NCBI RefSeq assembly: GCF_018080005.1
Contig: NZ_CP073015.1
Span: forward strand, 992,001-1,056,000
Source: Flavobacterium sp. CS20
GTDB taxonomy: Bacteria; Bacteroidota; Bacteroidia; Flavobacteriales; Flavobacteriaceae
Reading direction: 5' to 3'
DNA: 64,000 nucleotides
Of this stretch, positions 35,255 through 45,887 are shown piece by piece. The position numbers and the translations under genes are program-made. How positions within the stretch are numbered: position 1 is the first letter of the stretch; each line of letters begins with the position of its first letter. Under the pieces are notes generated by a model. It was given only the letters and a program-made list of their open reading frames with translations, did not search any database and was not told where the DNA came from.

Positions 35255-35287
35255 AAAAAAAACCAGCTGTAATAAGCTGGTTTTTTT
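35255..35287. terminator. bidirectional intrinsic terminator
   Basis: Stem CCAGCT/AGCTGG with loop gtaata, flanked by eight A on the left and seven T on the right. It works in both directions: for the alpha/beta hydrolase (+) and for the adhesin gene (-), whose stop is at 35312. Confidence 0.85.
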
Positions 35288-35311
35288 ATAATTTTTATTA
35301 AAGAAACTAAC

Positions 35312-38300
35312 TTATCGTTTCAACGTAAAATGTGATTTAAAAGTGCTTGGACTACCTGTTGTAGGTTCTATAAACTCTACTCTAAACCAATAATCCTGTG
35401 ATGGCATGGCTTTGCCGTTAAATGTTCCGTCCCAACCTATTCCGCCAGGACTGAGTTGTTTGAGCAATTTGCCATAGCGGTCAAATATATAAATTTTTGC
35501 GTTAGGTTGATTAGATAATCCTGTGATATTCCATGTTTCGTTAAAACCATCTTGATTGGGTGTGAAAAATGGTGGGAAATCTATCGTTGCAAAACTCACT
35601 TGTTGCTCTCCACAACCGCCTTCTTCTCTGCCTCTTATTATATGTGTGCCTGGGGTTACAGCGTTAAATACCAAGGTGGTTTGTCCTGGCTCTAAACTAA
35701 TCCATTCTCCATCATCTAACTGGAATTCAAAATTACCATTACCAACTATATTGCTGACCTCTACCACATAACTTTGACTAAATGATGCCGATAACACTGT
35801 GACTTCAAAACTCGGTGGATTGCTCTCTATGATTTCTGCACTGCTTGTGCCTACACAACCTGTGGCGTTGTTGGTTACAGTCACGGTGTAAACGCCTGGC
35901 TGATCTGCTTCTATACTCGGTGTGGTATCTGGCAATGCTGTGCCTTCAAAAGTCCATTCAAAACTGAAGTTTGCACTGTCTAATCCTGTATCGATTATTG
36001 GTGGTGAGTCTGCATTCTCTATCAATTCACCGTCTTGTCCTATACAAACTATCGCACCATCAAATCCACTGATATCTACATTGGGTAAGGCATTGACTAT
36101 GATATCAAAACTTAAAAACGACTCGACTCACACAAGGTTTGCGTATTGACCACTTCGGCTATGATTGTCTGTGGCGTTTGACTGGTTTGATAATTCGTTG
36201 GGTCGTCTATTGGTGTGGCATTATTAAAGTTCATCATGCCTTCATAATACACTACCATTGTATTGGCTGGTGAACTTGGATTAACCGCTACATCTTGTTG
36301 GGTTAAATCTATCGTGGCTACACCAGATGCACCTACGGCATCGGCACAAACCACAATGTCATCTGGGTTGGTATTGGCTATAGCTGGTCTTGGCTGGATT
36401 TGCATTTCTACTTGACCGATTCCTGCCGTATTAAAACAGTCTGTTGTGGTGTTTTCTACTCGTATAAATAATATTTCTCCATCGCTAGCTTGATAGCCTG
36501 CTGATATTTCATTCACTCCATCTTCGGCATCTTGCTCCGTTAAGTGATAGCTCACTGTAAAATCTTCTATGCTTTGACCTGGCGTGATATTGGGGTCTAA
36601 AAGTGGGATGATGACATCACTGCTGCCATTCGTTAAATCCCAAAGGTTGTCCGTGATGTCCTGAGTCGAAAATATGGTTGCTACACCTGGATTGGTATCG
36701 TCGTCCTCACACAAAGTGTAAGCAAAAGGATTGCCATTTGGATTGAGCACTGGAGCACGATGCACCACAATCTCAAAGGGAACAATCACAAAACAGAAGT
36801 TACCCGCAACGGCATTGTCCACCCTCGCATAAATGATTTGTGTATTGGTCGGATTGCCATTGGCATCGGTTTCGTTTAAACTGGGATCATTCACGTAAGC
36901 ATCGGGTGTGGTGATTAGGTCTGCAGCATCTTCATTTTCTGCACCACTTTCGTTGAGATAATAACTGATACTGACATTTTCTGATCCAGCTATCAGGTTC
37001 CCGCTTTGGGTTAAATCAAATGGTTCTGCGGCTACACCATCATTGTTATCATCGCAGGCTTCTAATCTCAGAGCATCGGGGTCGGTCTCACTTGGACTTG
37101 GCAATGGCAACACGCTGATGGTCATAATTACCGTATCAAAGCATTGATTTTCTGTAGCTGTATCAACGACTTTGATGAAAATACTTTGCGGTTGACTCGT
37201 GTTGGTATAGTCCGTCGGATCAGTTATCGGGTTGTCATTGTCTAAATCGGCTTGACTTTCATAATAGGTGAATTGTAAGTTGGCTGGAACTACCGTTTGT
37301 CCGACTATCTCTGCCTCTTTGACCGTTAAATCAAAACTGATCTGTGGAAATGGATTTTGATTAGCATCATCATCACAAACTTCTAACACACTTGGTGCGG
37401 TAATGGCTGGTAATGGCTCTACCGTTAGTGTAAAACTATTATTGGTATCATCTGTAAAGTCAAATAAGTCAACACAGCCTGTTGCCGTATTTTCTATACG
37501 CACATATATAATCTGTGGGTTGGTGATATTGGTGTAATTACTCGGTACGGCTATGGCATTGATGCCATCCTCGGCGTCTTGTTGGGTCTCGTGATAGGTG
37601 ATTTGTATGTTTGTCGGGTCTTGATTGCCGAGAGCTTCTGGAGTGTTTTGGGTTAAATCAAAACTCGCAAAGCCATTTGCAGTCTCATCATCACAGCGTG
37701 TTAAGTCTTCTAAGTTTTGTATTTCTGGACTGGGGATTACTATTAAATCTAATGGACGTGTATCATAACAACCTGTACCATCATCGCCGTTTGGTCCTGT
37801 GTTTTCCGCTCTGACATAAAGGGTTTGTTGGTTGGGGTTGTTTGTTCCAAAAGGCTGTGTGGTATCAATAGGATTGACTCCTAAGTCGGCATCGGCTTGG
37901 GTCAAGTGAAAAGTAATTGTTACCTCAGGTTCATTGTTTAGAATATCTGCAATAGCGGCATCTAAATCAAATTCTGCAAAGCCGTCATTGTCGGGGTCAC
38001 AAACCTCTAAAGGTTCTAAAGTCGGAGCCAAACTCGGTACAGGATTAACCACCAAAGTTAAAGTGGTAAAGTCTTCGCAACCTGTTGTCTGACTGGTTAC
38101 CTTCACCTCTATCGTTTGGGGATTTATGAGGTTGACATAACTGTCTATTGGTGTTATCGGGTTGTTATTGGTTAAATCAGTTGGGGTTTCAAAAAACTCT
38201 ACGTTTAGCTCATTATTGCCTTGGGTGATTTCATCTATCTTATCATTCAAATCAAAGGTGGCGATTTCATCGCTTAAATCTCCGCCTGTTTCATCATCAC

Positions 38301-41300
38301 AAACGGCTAAGGGTTCGGGGTTGATAATCTCTGGTAATGGCAAGACTTCTATATCAAAAGACTCGATATTATAGCAATTTTGGGCATTGCTCGTGTCGGT
38401 TACCCGCACCCAAATGGTTTGTGGGCTACTCGTGTTTTGATAGTTCGTCGGTTGGGCTATTTCATTTTGATCAGTCTCGGCATCAGTTTCATTCAAGTGG
38501 TATGTGATATCTAAGTTTGTTGGGTCTAAACTGCCTAAGACTTCGGGCTCTATTTGTGTTAAATCAAAAAATAAAAAGCCGTCTGTATTGTCATCGCATA
38601 CCGATAGAGGATCTTCTATTGGTGTCAGTATTGGGCTATCGACTACTTGCAACTCAAAACTGCTGACCAAGCTACAACTGTTGTTGATGTCTTCGGTTCT
38701 AAAATAGATTGTTTGAACACTTTCTACCACATTAGAATAAGGCGAACTCAAGGCTCCAACGTTATTTTCGGCATCTGATTGGGTTAAATGATAACTGACT
38801 TGAACATCAGGGTTGGCTAAACTTATTACATCGTCTTGACTGCTTAAATCAAAGTTGTTGAAAAAGCCGTCGTTGTCATCATCGCATTCTACGATGTTTG
38901 GTGGGGTTAGGTTCACTGGGGCAGAATCGGTTACCGATATCTCAAAACTCGCTATTTCAAAACAGTTTGTTGGATCGCCAATGTTCTGCACTCTCACCCA
39001 TATGGTCTGTGGGTTGCTGGTGTTAGGGTAAGCCGTGGGATCTGGAATGGGGTTTGACCCGCCGTTGGCGTCGGCTTGGGTTTCGTGGTAACTCACAGAA
39101 TGCGTCGTGGTGTCTTGGTTAGGTCCTAGTACCACAAAATTGTTTTCTGTAAGGTTGAAAGTGGCTGTACCTGTGCCGCTACCGTCGTCGCATAAACCTA
39201 AATCGTCGGGTTGTAATATCTCTACATCAAAGATTTGAATGGTAAAACTGTCGGTAGAAAAACAATCTGAGCTGTTGATGTTTTCTGCTCTGATAAATAT
39301 CGTTTCTTGATTGTTTGCAGGTTGGTAGTTGGCAGGATCTGGTATGGGATTGTCTCCTATATCGGCTTCGGCTTGGGTGTTGTGATAGGTGAGTTGGGTT
39401 TCTGCTGGGTTTGATATGCCTAAACTACTCACATTGTTTTCGGTTAAATCAAAAGTTTGGGTTAGGGTGAAATCGCCGCATTGTGTTAAGTCTTCAGGGG
39501 GTGTTTGAATGTCTGGAGATAAAATTGCTTCTATTTGAAAGGAATTAACAGCAAAACAAGGTTGAGTGATTGGGTTTTCAACATTTACATAAATTGTGAA
39601 CACTCCAGGGGTTGAAACTTCATAATTACTTGGAATTTGAATGGCATTTGCAGTATTATTATTGTTGGCATCGGACTGACTGTCATAATAAAATACATTA
39701 AAATTATTGGGATCTTGACCATTTAAAGCTTCGTTATCATTAATTGTAAGATCAAAGCTGGCAGGTTGACCATTAGGAATACATTCTGTAATGTCTGTAA
39801 AGTTAGAACCCACTGAAACTCCATCTTGAACAAGTATGAATGATGTAATCGTAAAACAATTAGGATTTAGGATATTTTGAACTCTAACAAATATTTCTTC
39901 ATTTTGTTGTGTTGCTTGATAATTTAACGGGTTTGGAATAGCTTGAACTGGATTACCTTCTTCAGCAAAACTTAAATCAGTATAATATAAAATTTCAAAC
40001 TCAGTAGGATTGTTTACGCCGAGAGCATTGAGATCAACTTCTGTTAAGTCAAAAAATGAAGAACACTCAATCAACTGTTGAACTGGCGTCGTTACTACTG
40101 GGTTTTCAAAAAAGTTAACCGTAATTTCATCAACAATCTGCGTGTTTGGTCCAGAGACCGAGACCTGATAAGTGCCACCAGGCTGAGTGATATCAATTGA
40201 GCTTCCAGTTTCTCCGTGAGTACATCAAAATTTCCTGTATTAGTATTTAGAAGAGCCCATTCAAAAGTATCACCACCGGGAACGTTGGTAAAAACAGTTA
40301 CCGTTTCATCTTCACAAGCATCAATATCATCACCGAGAATTGAACATGAGGTAGTACCAGCGCCAGGGTCATTTTCATTAGTTTGTTCAAAGCTTATAAA
40401 TCCTTGATTTTGACTAAAATTGGTAATGACGATAATGTAAAACTCTCCCGCTTGGGCATTAGGAATTCCCATATTTTCTATAGCTCACGCTGAATAACTA
40501 CAACCGTCTAAGGGATTACCATTAGGCAAATCTGGAACCTCAGTCGAAGAATTTAAGTTATCGCAATTACCTGAAGCGCTACTGAATGGTCCCCAAATTT
40601 TAAAATCGACATCTAATCCATTCCCATTAAAATCTTGACTTGTATTTTGTTCTAAGAAAAATTCAATGTCGCCAGATTGTTCTATTTGAACAAAAAACCA
40701 TGCTGGAAAAGGTTGTAAATTAAGACAACCATAATCAGGGCCATTCTCGGCTGATGGAATTCCACCACCAGCGTTACTTGAGTTTGGAAAAAAGAAAACT
40801 TCACCACCAGCACAAAAAGGTTGGGCGGTATCGCAAGTAAAACCAGACCTTGAAATGACTTCTACAGGAATGGTTACTGCGTTTTCATTTGAACACCCAA
40901 AATCGTCAATAATATTTACCGTTACGTTGAAATTTCCTAAAGCCGTAAATTCATGTTGAACAATAGGAATCGTTGTAGTTACTGTAGGTGAGCCATCACC
41001 AAAATCCCATACGTATTGTGGATTGGTTCCATTATTAGATGTAAAGTCTGGGTCAATTTCAAATGTTATCGGCAAAAAATTACCGATTTCATAGTTGCCT
41101 GATGTTGTGTTAAATTCAGAAGGCTCAACCTGGACTATATTTGCTGTAGTAACATCACAGGGTTCTCTACACCCAATATTTGCTGACCAGCCAACATTTG
41201 GAAATATGTTTGAAGATTCAAAAACAATGGTTAGACAACCAGTAGGATTAGTATCTGAAGCTGTTACAAAGTTTAATTCTGGATTTGAAGCTAAATCGTT

Positions 41301-41606
41301 TGTAAAAGTTCCAATGAGTTCAGCAGGATCAGCGGTATCGGAGTCGTAAATAGTTAAAAACGTTTGACCATCACCTGAAAGTAAGAATTCTGTAAATTCT
41401 AAAGTTGAAATTAAAGCTGGGTCATCAGGACAAATTGTTATTGTGAAATCCTCACCTGTTCCATAATTATTTGCAAGACCACCAGAATCTAAAAAAACAC
41501 CACTACACTGGTTAAATGTGCCATCTTGCATTAAGATATCTTGGGCTGAAATGTTATAAACAGATAATATAAAAAGAAGGCTATACAGTATTTTATTAAT
41601 CGACAT
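35312..41606 (-). pseudogene. giant secreted modular adhesin with T9SS type B sorting domain, interrupted
   Basis: Begins with a signal peptide (ends ISAQ), then a CUB-like region (TFLTIYDSDTADPAELIGTF), a PKD domain (YVWDFGDGSPTV), and about 13 modules of roughly 100 aa. Each module has a CDDxxDG...FDLT start, an I.YH.TQADA segment and an NPQTIYVRV segment. A further Ig/PKD-like domain and the gliding-motility-type C-terminal sorting domain follow (FFTPNQDGFNETWNI to FTLKR). It would be exported by type IX secretion to the surface, perhaps for adhesion. Lesions: in-frame TGA at 40485-40487, one base missing near 40213, and a frame change near 36115-36125. The restored length is about 2,100 aa. 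The frames between lesions are perfectly open, so damage is recent or due to assembly. Confidence 0.88.
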
Positions 41607-41975
41607 ATATGTTAAGTATTAATATAATTTTAAATATTTTTCGAAAATAGTAAATTTTAAACTATATAAGATAATTATTATTTACTTAAATTTTGTTTTT
41701 AAAGCTAACCAATGGCATTATTTAATCGTTTTTTGAATTTTTAGAATTGGAATTGTGCAATTATATCAGTATTTTAAGGTATTGTTTATTTTTTTATTAA
41801 ATTTAAAAAATTTTTATGGGTTTGTTTCAATTGATGTTGTGACTTACTGTGGCGAAGCCGTGTTTAAATTTTATTGAAACTTTCTTGTATTAGAAATTAT
41901 TCAAGTTTTACATTTTACGTAAACCTATAATAATCAGCTATTTAAATAAAATTAAAATAATTCAGGTAAATAGAA
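41607..41975. other. AT-rich gap between the adhesin and recombinase genes
   Basis: About 370 bases between divergently transcribed genes. No gene or convincing attachment site is seen; this would hold both promoters. Confidence 0.4.
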
Positions 41976-43757
41976 ATGAGTGAAATTGTATTGAGAAAAA
42001 TATGGCATCGTGGCGACTATAGGATAGCAAGATTTTTTGATAAGCGAGACAATGAAACACGTTTAAAAATGAAGCAGATAGGTGCTCGATTCAGTATAAC
42101 ACATTTGTGCTGGCACCTGCCTTACAACAAAAAAAATTATAACATATTCAAAACAAACTTTAGCAATATAAAGGTAGAAAAGACAAATTCAGCATCACAT
42201 CAAAAACAATCTAAAAATAAAAATAACGATAAGGCAAGCGTTGAAAGACAGCGTAAAAAGTTGCCCATAGTGAAAAATCACGAAAGGTTATCATCATCTG
42301 CATTTACAGTAGATGAATTGACCCATAAATTTCATTCATTTGAGATTGATCATCGTTTAAATCTAAGAGTGTTAGATAGTGTTGGGAAATATTGGGTACT
42401 TAAGATGAATTATGTTCAATCTTATGTCAAGGCCATTAAAAAAGTGAAAGGTGTTCATTGGAATGGTACGCATAAAGTGTATATGGTTTACAGACATCCA
42501 CAGGTTAAGGCAAATGTTGAGAATATTTTTGGCGTACCATTGTTTGGTGAAGATTATTTTAAAAAACAAACCTTTGCCAAAGATTTGAGTGTTGAAGTGC
42601 ATAAATATATAGATGATGAACGCTATATTCGGGTAAATTTTTCAGACGATTTCCGATTGGTTGACGTGTTGAGACGTGTAAGCCAAAGTCGTTATAGCAA
42701 GGCTTTGAATGCTTATTTGATTCCAGCAACGCCAAATCATAAGAAGTCTTTAGAACTTTTGCTCAGTGATTTAGAAGTAAAAATACACTATCACGTAGCT
42801 AAGACTTATTTTAAATCAAGCAACAAGATTAATAAAAAGTCAGTTGAATTGACCAAAACCAAGCAGACCTTGTTAGATATGGTTCCCGATTTTGCTAAGC
42901 CTTATGTTGAAGATATGACTAATATGTTGATGGCGGTGAACTACAGTACTTCAACTATTAAAAGTTATACAGGTGCATTTATAAGTTTTTTGCGGGTTAA
43001 TGATTATGCTGATCCTGCTACGTTGAACAGGAAAGTTGTAGTCAAATATTTGTCAAGTTTATCTGAACGCGGTTTAAAATCTGCAAGTGGACATATGATT
43101 GTGAATGCTTTGAAGTTTTATTTTAAAAATGTTTTGGAATGGGACGACACAAAAAGTTGGAATATTCCGAGACCGAAAAAAGAAAAAACTCTACCTGTGG
43201 TTTTGAGTGTTGATGAGTGTCAACGTATTTTTAAAGCCGTAAAGCAACCTAAGCACAAATTGATATTGCTTTTGGCGTATGGTGCTGGACTACGAGTGAG
43301 TGAAATCTGTAATTTAAGATGGCGTGATATAGATTTTGATGCACATAAAATTATGGTTAAATCAGCTAAAGGAAAAAAAGACAGGCAAGTGATGTTGCCA
43401 TATTCTATTGTAGAGTATTTTAAGACTTATGAAGAGTTGTATAAGACAAAAAATTATGTTTTTGAAGGTCAGATAAAAGGAAGACCATATTCTACAGAAA
43501 GTTGTAGAGCTATTATGAAGCGTGCGGTTAAGAAAGCTGGAATCCGTAAAAAGGTGAATATGCATACATTACGTCATTCATTTGCGACACATTTGTTAGA
43601 AGGCGGGACAGACATAAGATATATACAAAAGTTTTTGGACCATAGCAGTATCAAAACGACTACAGTTTATACTCATATTAGTCAAAAAAGCACTAAAAAG
43701 ATAGAAAGTCCATTAGACAAAATGGCAAAAAAGTATAAAAACAAGCCTAAAAATTAA
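41976..43757 (+). CDS. tyrosine recombinase with unusual triple-repeat N-terminus, heading a cassette array
   Basis: A 593-aa site-specific recombinase. The catalytic domain has R440 (GAGLRVSEICNLRW), the KGKKDR beta-hairpin Lys, H530 and R533 (HTLRHSFATHLL), H556 and the nucleophile Y565 (VYTHIS), ending KIESPLD as in XerD/IntI relatives. A core-binding SAM-like domain spans about 305-395. Unlike usual ~300-aa recombinases it has 290 extra residues made of three diverged repeats (about 6-55, 115-172, 195-255) with the pattern hydrophobic strand - helix - 'WN/ry...w.lP'. The IntI-specific insertion between the Lys hairpin and the HxxR box is not seen. The gene ends 31 bases before the first cassette core and is in the same direction as the cassettes, the reverse of most integrons. 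A candidate integrase for the array; this is inference from position. Confidence 0.88.
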   Translation: MSEIVLRKIWHRGDYRIARFFDKRDNETRLKMKQIGARFSITHLCWHLPYNKKNYNIFKTNFSNIKVEKTNSASHQKQSKNKNNDKASVERQRKKLPIVKNHERLSSSAFTVDELTHKFHSFEIDHRLNLRVLDSVGKYWVLKMNYVQSYVKAIKKVKGVHWNGTHKVYMVYRHPQVKANVENIFGVPLFGEDYFKKQTFAKDLSVEVHKYIDDERYIRVNFSDDFRLVDVLRRVSQSRYSKALNAYLIPATPNHKKSLELLLSDLEVKIHYHVAKTYFKSSNKINKKSVELTKTKQTLLDMVPDFAKPYVEDMTNMLMAVNYSTSTIKSYTGAFISFLRVNDYADPATLNRKVVVKYLSSLSERGLKSASGHMIVNALKFYFKNVLEWDDTKSWNIPRPKKEKTLPVVLSVDECQRIFKAVKQPKHKLILLLAYGAGLRVSEICNLRWRDIDFDAHKIMVKSAKGKKDRQVMLPYSIVEYFKTYEELYKTKNYVFEGQIKGRPYSTESCRAIMKRAVKKAGIRKKVNMHTLRHSFATHLLEGGTDIRYIQKFLDHSSIKTTTVYTHISQKSTKKIESPLDKMAKKYKNKPKN

Positions 43758-43767
43758 AAAAGTGGTG

Positions 43768-43775
43768 TATTTTTG
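43768..43775 (+). promoter_or_regulatory. possible array promoter, -7 box TATTTTTG
   Basis: TATTTTTG fits TAnnTTTG and lies in the 31-base gap between the recombinase stop and the first cassette core, pointing into the array. It has the position expected of a cassette promoter (Pc). The -33 element is weak. Confidence 0.35.
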
Positions 43776-43860
43776 TGGATATATACTAGTTGTAAAACAT
43801 TTAAGACCGAAATTTTGTAACATAAGAAAATGAATATCACCTTTTAAAAAAATAAAATTT

Positions 43861-44202
43861 ATGAGAAAATTAATTTTGACTTTGACATTAGCATTGTTCA
43901 CATCAATAGCTTTTGCGACTGAAATTACCGCTACGGTTATGTTTGAAAACTTAACGGACAAGGAATTAAAATCGGGAGAATTCACAATTATTGACCTGAA
44001 CAGAAAAATTGAGGTTTCTAAAGCAGAAAATTTTAAAATTACTTTGCCAGAAAAAGGGAAATATCAATTCAGTTTTGTGTCTGACGACTTTACTGCTTAT
44101 ACTTTTTATCCAACACGAATTAATAAAAGGAAAAACACAATCACAGTTCGATTAATGGAAAAAAAGAATTCAAGAACGGTAAAATTTATTCTTTCCCGAT
44201 GA
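43861..44202 (+). CDS. small exported protein of unknown function (cassette 1, copy 1)
   Basis: A 113-aa protein with a signal peptide (residues 1-19, ending IAFA) and a small beta-rich mature part with many Lys/Thr (ENLTDKELKSGEFTIIDLNRK, KGKYQFSFVSDDFTAYTF). It looks like a periplasmic carboxypeptidase-regulatory or transthyretin-like sandwich domain, but I cannot assign it. Its stop overlaps the next ATG by 4 bases (ATGA), so the two genes of the cassette are coupled. An identical gene is at 53083. Confidence 0.75.
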   Translation: MRKLILTLTLALFTSIAFATEITATVMFENLTDKELKSGEFTIIDLNRKIEVSKAENFKITLPEKGKYQFSFVSDDFTAYTFYPTRINKRKNTITVRLMEKKNSRTVKFILSR

Positions 44203-44480
44203 ATTTAGAAACTGACTTGACTGATGAGCAAATCGAGCAACGAATTGAAAATGGAACTCTGAATTTCATAATGCACGGAATTGATAGTTCTATACCAAAA
44301 GAATATGTTGAGTTCAAAGAAAAATATGGAATCGGACTGATAAAAGAGAATTGTGTAATTGACCCTTTGTCTTTCAAAAAAGCAACTGAAAATAATCAAA
44401 TGATTTTCGACTTTTTAAATAAAAAATACGGAACTGATTGGCTGAACGAATTGAAAACAAAACCATTCGGAATAAAATAA
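44199..44480 (+). CDS. 93-aa soluble protein of unknown function (cassette 1, copy 1)
   Basis: A small acidic protein without signal peptide (MNLETDLTDEQIEQRIENG..., ...DFLNKKYGTDWLNELKTKPFGIK). Features such as VEFKEKYGIGLIKENCVIDP resemble small cassette-borne hypothetical proteins of Bacteroidota. Function unknown. It ends 4 bases before the R'' box of the attC-like site, so the cassette is compact. The identical copy is at 53421. Confidence 0.75.
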   Translation: MNLETDLTDEQIEQRIENGTLNFIMHGIDSSIPKEYVEFKEKYGIGLIKENCVIDPLSFKKATENNQMIFDFLNKKYGTDWLNELKTKPFGIK

Positions 44481-44484
44481 AAAC

Positions 44485-44674
44485 GTTTTACAACAAAGGC
44501 TATAAGTAATGCGAGATTATGAGCAAAATTCAATGGTTTTGGCATTTTTTTCGCTCACAATTTATATATTTATTGATTGAAATTTATAAATTAAAAATTG
44601 TTCGCTTGGGTCGGTGCTGAATTGAAAGGTTTTGTCTTTTTTGGCTCGCACTACTCATAGCCCAAACGTTGCCA
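44485..44674 (+). other. attC-like site 1
   Basis: R'' GTTTTACAAC at 44485-44494 and R' core GTTGCCA at 44668-44674. The inner arms GGCTATAAGTAATGCGAG and CTCGCACTACTCATAGCC pair with only two mismatches. At about 190 bases it is longer than most attC sites (57-141), and the AT-rich centre can fold further. R'' is fully complementary to the core at 43789. Confidence 0.8.
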
Positions 44675-44761
44675 GTAATTTGAAAAAAAACTTTTCGCCT
44701 TCATATAATAATTTTTGCGAATTGACCTTTCCAACGATTATTAACAATTAAATAATATTTT

Positions 44762-45343
44762 ATGAAAAAATTATTACAAATAGCTTTCTTCTTTATAATT
44801 TTTATTTCGTGTTATGCGCAAAAGAATATTTCAATTAATTTTAGTATCGAAAATAAAGAAAGCTTAAACAAATATCTTAATGAAAATAACGTAACTATTG
44901 AAGAAAACGACCTATTTTCTATTAAGAGTTTTAATAGTTTCGCTCACCTGAATAATGATGACAAACTTCAAGTACCCGAAATATTATTCTTTAATTCTAA
45001 GGGATTTTTAGTTAAAAACAGGTTTAATGATAATGAATGTTCACAAGTAATTAATGAAATTGAAAAAATAGACTCTTTGAAATTTAATAAAAATATTACA
45101 ATAAATGATTGGTTAAAACACATCTCGCCTTTAAATAATGATATTACTGAAAATGGAAGTATTTACATTATAATAAATTGGGCAAAATTTATTGACAAAT
45201 TTAATGAACAATCATTCGAATGGTATAAGGAATTAAAGAATCAAGATTCAAATTTAAAAGTTAACTGTATTTTATTAAATTTAGATATACAAGAAAAATG
45301 GAACTTAACAGAAAAACAGAAAAAAGCATTAAATATTGAATAA
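44762..45343 (+). CDS. exported protein of unknown function (cassette 2)
   Basis: A 193-aa protein with a signal peptide (hydrophobic run then FISCYAQ; the Cys could be lipidated but the -3 residue is atypical). The mature part has a layout that could be thioredoxin-like (VPEILFFNSKGFLVKNRF, NGSIYIIINWAKFI) with no CxxC. Function unknown. It is the only gene of an 809-base cassette and ends 4 bases before the attC R'' box. Confidence 0.72.
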   Translation: MKKLLQIAFFFIIFISCYAQKNISINFSIENKESLNKYLNENNVTIEENDLFSIKSFNSFAHLNNDDKLQVPEILFFNSKGFLVKNRFNDNECSQVINEIEKIDSLKFNKNITINDWLKHISPLNNDITENGSIYIIINWAKFIDKFNEQSFEWYKELKNQDSNLKVNCILLNLDIQEKWNLTEKQKKALNIE

Positions 45344-45347
45344 AAAC

Positions 45348-45483
45348 TACTGGCAACAATGTATAACCGCAATTACGGCGGATCTGACTACGTCCGAATC
45401 CACTCGGAATTGCTAACGTCAGTGCTTAACCGAAAATCATTAACTTTAATCCCGTAACTGACGGTTATACGAGACCGTTAGCC
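45348..45483 (+). other. attC-like site 2
   Basis: R'' TACTGGCAAC at 45348-45357 matches, in reverse complement, the 10-base start GTTGCCAGTA of its cassette at 44668. Inner arms GTATAACCG and CGGTTATAC pair perfectly. R' core is GTTAGCC at 45477. Length 136 bases, within the known attC range. Confidence 0.85.
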
Positions 45484-45508
45484 ACAAGCTGAAAAAAGCC
45501 GACCGCAC

Positions 45509-45572
45509 AAACAGCACATTTGGTTTTTTCCCGACACAAATGCCAACCACTAAAAAACCAAAAGAGCTGTTT
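45509..45572. repeat. structured hairpin A at the left end of cassette 3
   Basis: Arms at 45509-45529 and 45552-45572 pair at 19 of 21 positions. The two mismatches are in the centre (ACA opposite TCT) next to a conserved CATTTG/CAAAAGAG context. It is followed by 'cttgcccacactctgacaaa'. A relative with different stem sequence but the same mismatch lies at 52787-52844. Confidence 0.65.
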
Positions 45573-45622
45573 CTTGCCCACACTCTGACAAAAATAACTA
45601 CTACCTGCCAATACAAAATTAT

Positions 45623-45652
45623 ATTGAATTTCAATAATTAAATGTATCTTTG
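45623..45652 (+). promoter_or_regulatory. promoter of the cassette 3 genes (TTG...TATCTTTG)
   Basis: A good Bacteroidota promoter: TTG at 45623 and TATCTTTG (TAnnTTTG) at 45645-45652, 19-20 bases apart. The -7 box overlaps the first ATG of the longest XRE reading frame (45642), so translation must begin later, at 45660 or 45687. An own promoter inside a cassette is unusual for integrons. Confidence 0.6.
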
Positions 45653-45659
45653 TGCCATT

Positions 45660-45884
45660 ATGTCGAAAAGTAAAGACTCTGAACCAATGAATCGAATTAA
45701 AAAGGTTTTAAAGGAACAAGGAAGAACTCAAACTTGGCTTGCTGAAAAAATTGGAAAAAGCTATGTAGTGGTTACAAACTATTGCAACAATAACACACAG
45801 CCAAGTATTCAAGTCTTAACTGAAATTTCACAGGTATTGGATGTTGACATAAGAGAGTTATTGGTTTCTACAAAAGACAATTAA
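45660..45884 (+). CDS. XRE family helix-turn-helix regulator
   Basis: A small DNA-binding protein of the Cro/CI type: NRIKKVLKEQGRTQTWLAEKIGKSY is helix 1-2, VVTNYCNNNTQPSIQVLTEISQVLDVDIRELL the rest of the fold (quoted in pieces). The frame is open from 45642, but the promoter -7 box covers that ATG. The ATG at 45660 would give a nearly leaderless mRNA and the ATG at 45687 (MNRIKKV) a short leader; the latter is the usual N-terminus of this family. It ends 3 bases before the TrlF-like gene and probably controls the whole defence-like cassette, as C proteins do for restriction systems. Confidence 0.85.
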   Translation: MSKSKDSEPMNRIKKVLKEQGRTQTWLAEKIGKSYVVVTNYCNNNTQPSIQVLTEISQVLDVDIRELLVSTKDN

Positions 45885-45887
45885 CAA

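Larger units (their letters stand above)
43789..44667 (+). repeat. cassette 1, identical copy of cassette 4
   Basis: An 879-base unit that recurs at 53011-53889 (offset 9222) with no difference that I could find, covering two genes and the complete attC-like site. The identity ends at the GTT core on both sides, as expected for a mobile cassette inserted twice. Confidence 0.9.

Noticed and set aside
38162-38374. Plus-strand ORFs inside the adhesin gene
   Set aside because: Antisense shadows rich in Ser/Leu, caused by the biased Asp/Thr/Asn codons of the adhesin modules.
43713-43985. 90-aa minus-strand ORF (and its partner at 52923-53207) opposite cassette 1/4
   Set aside because: It runs antisense through the signal peptide gene and across the core; its apparent duplication only reflects the duplicated cassette.
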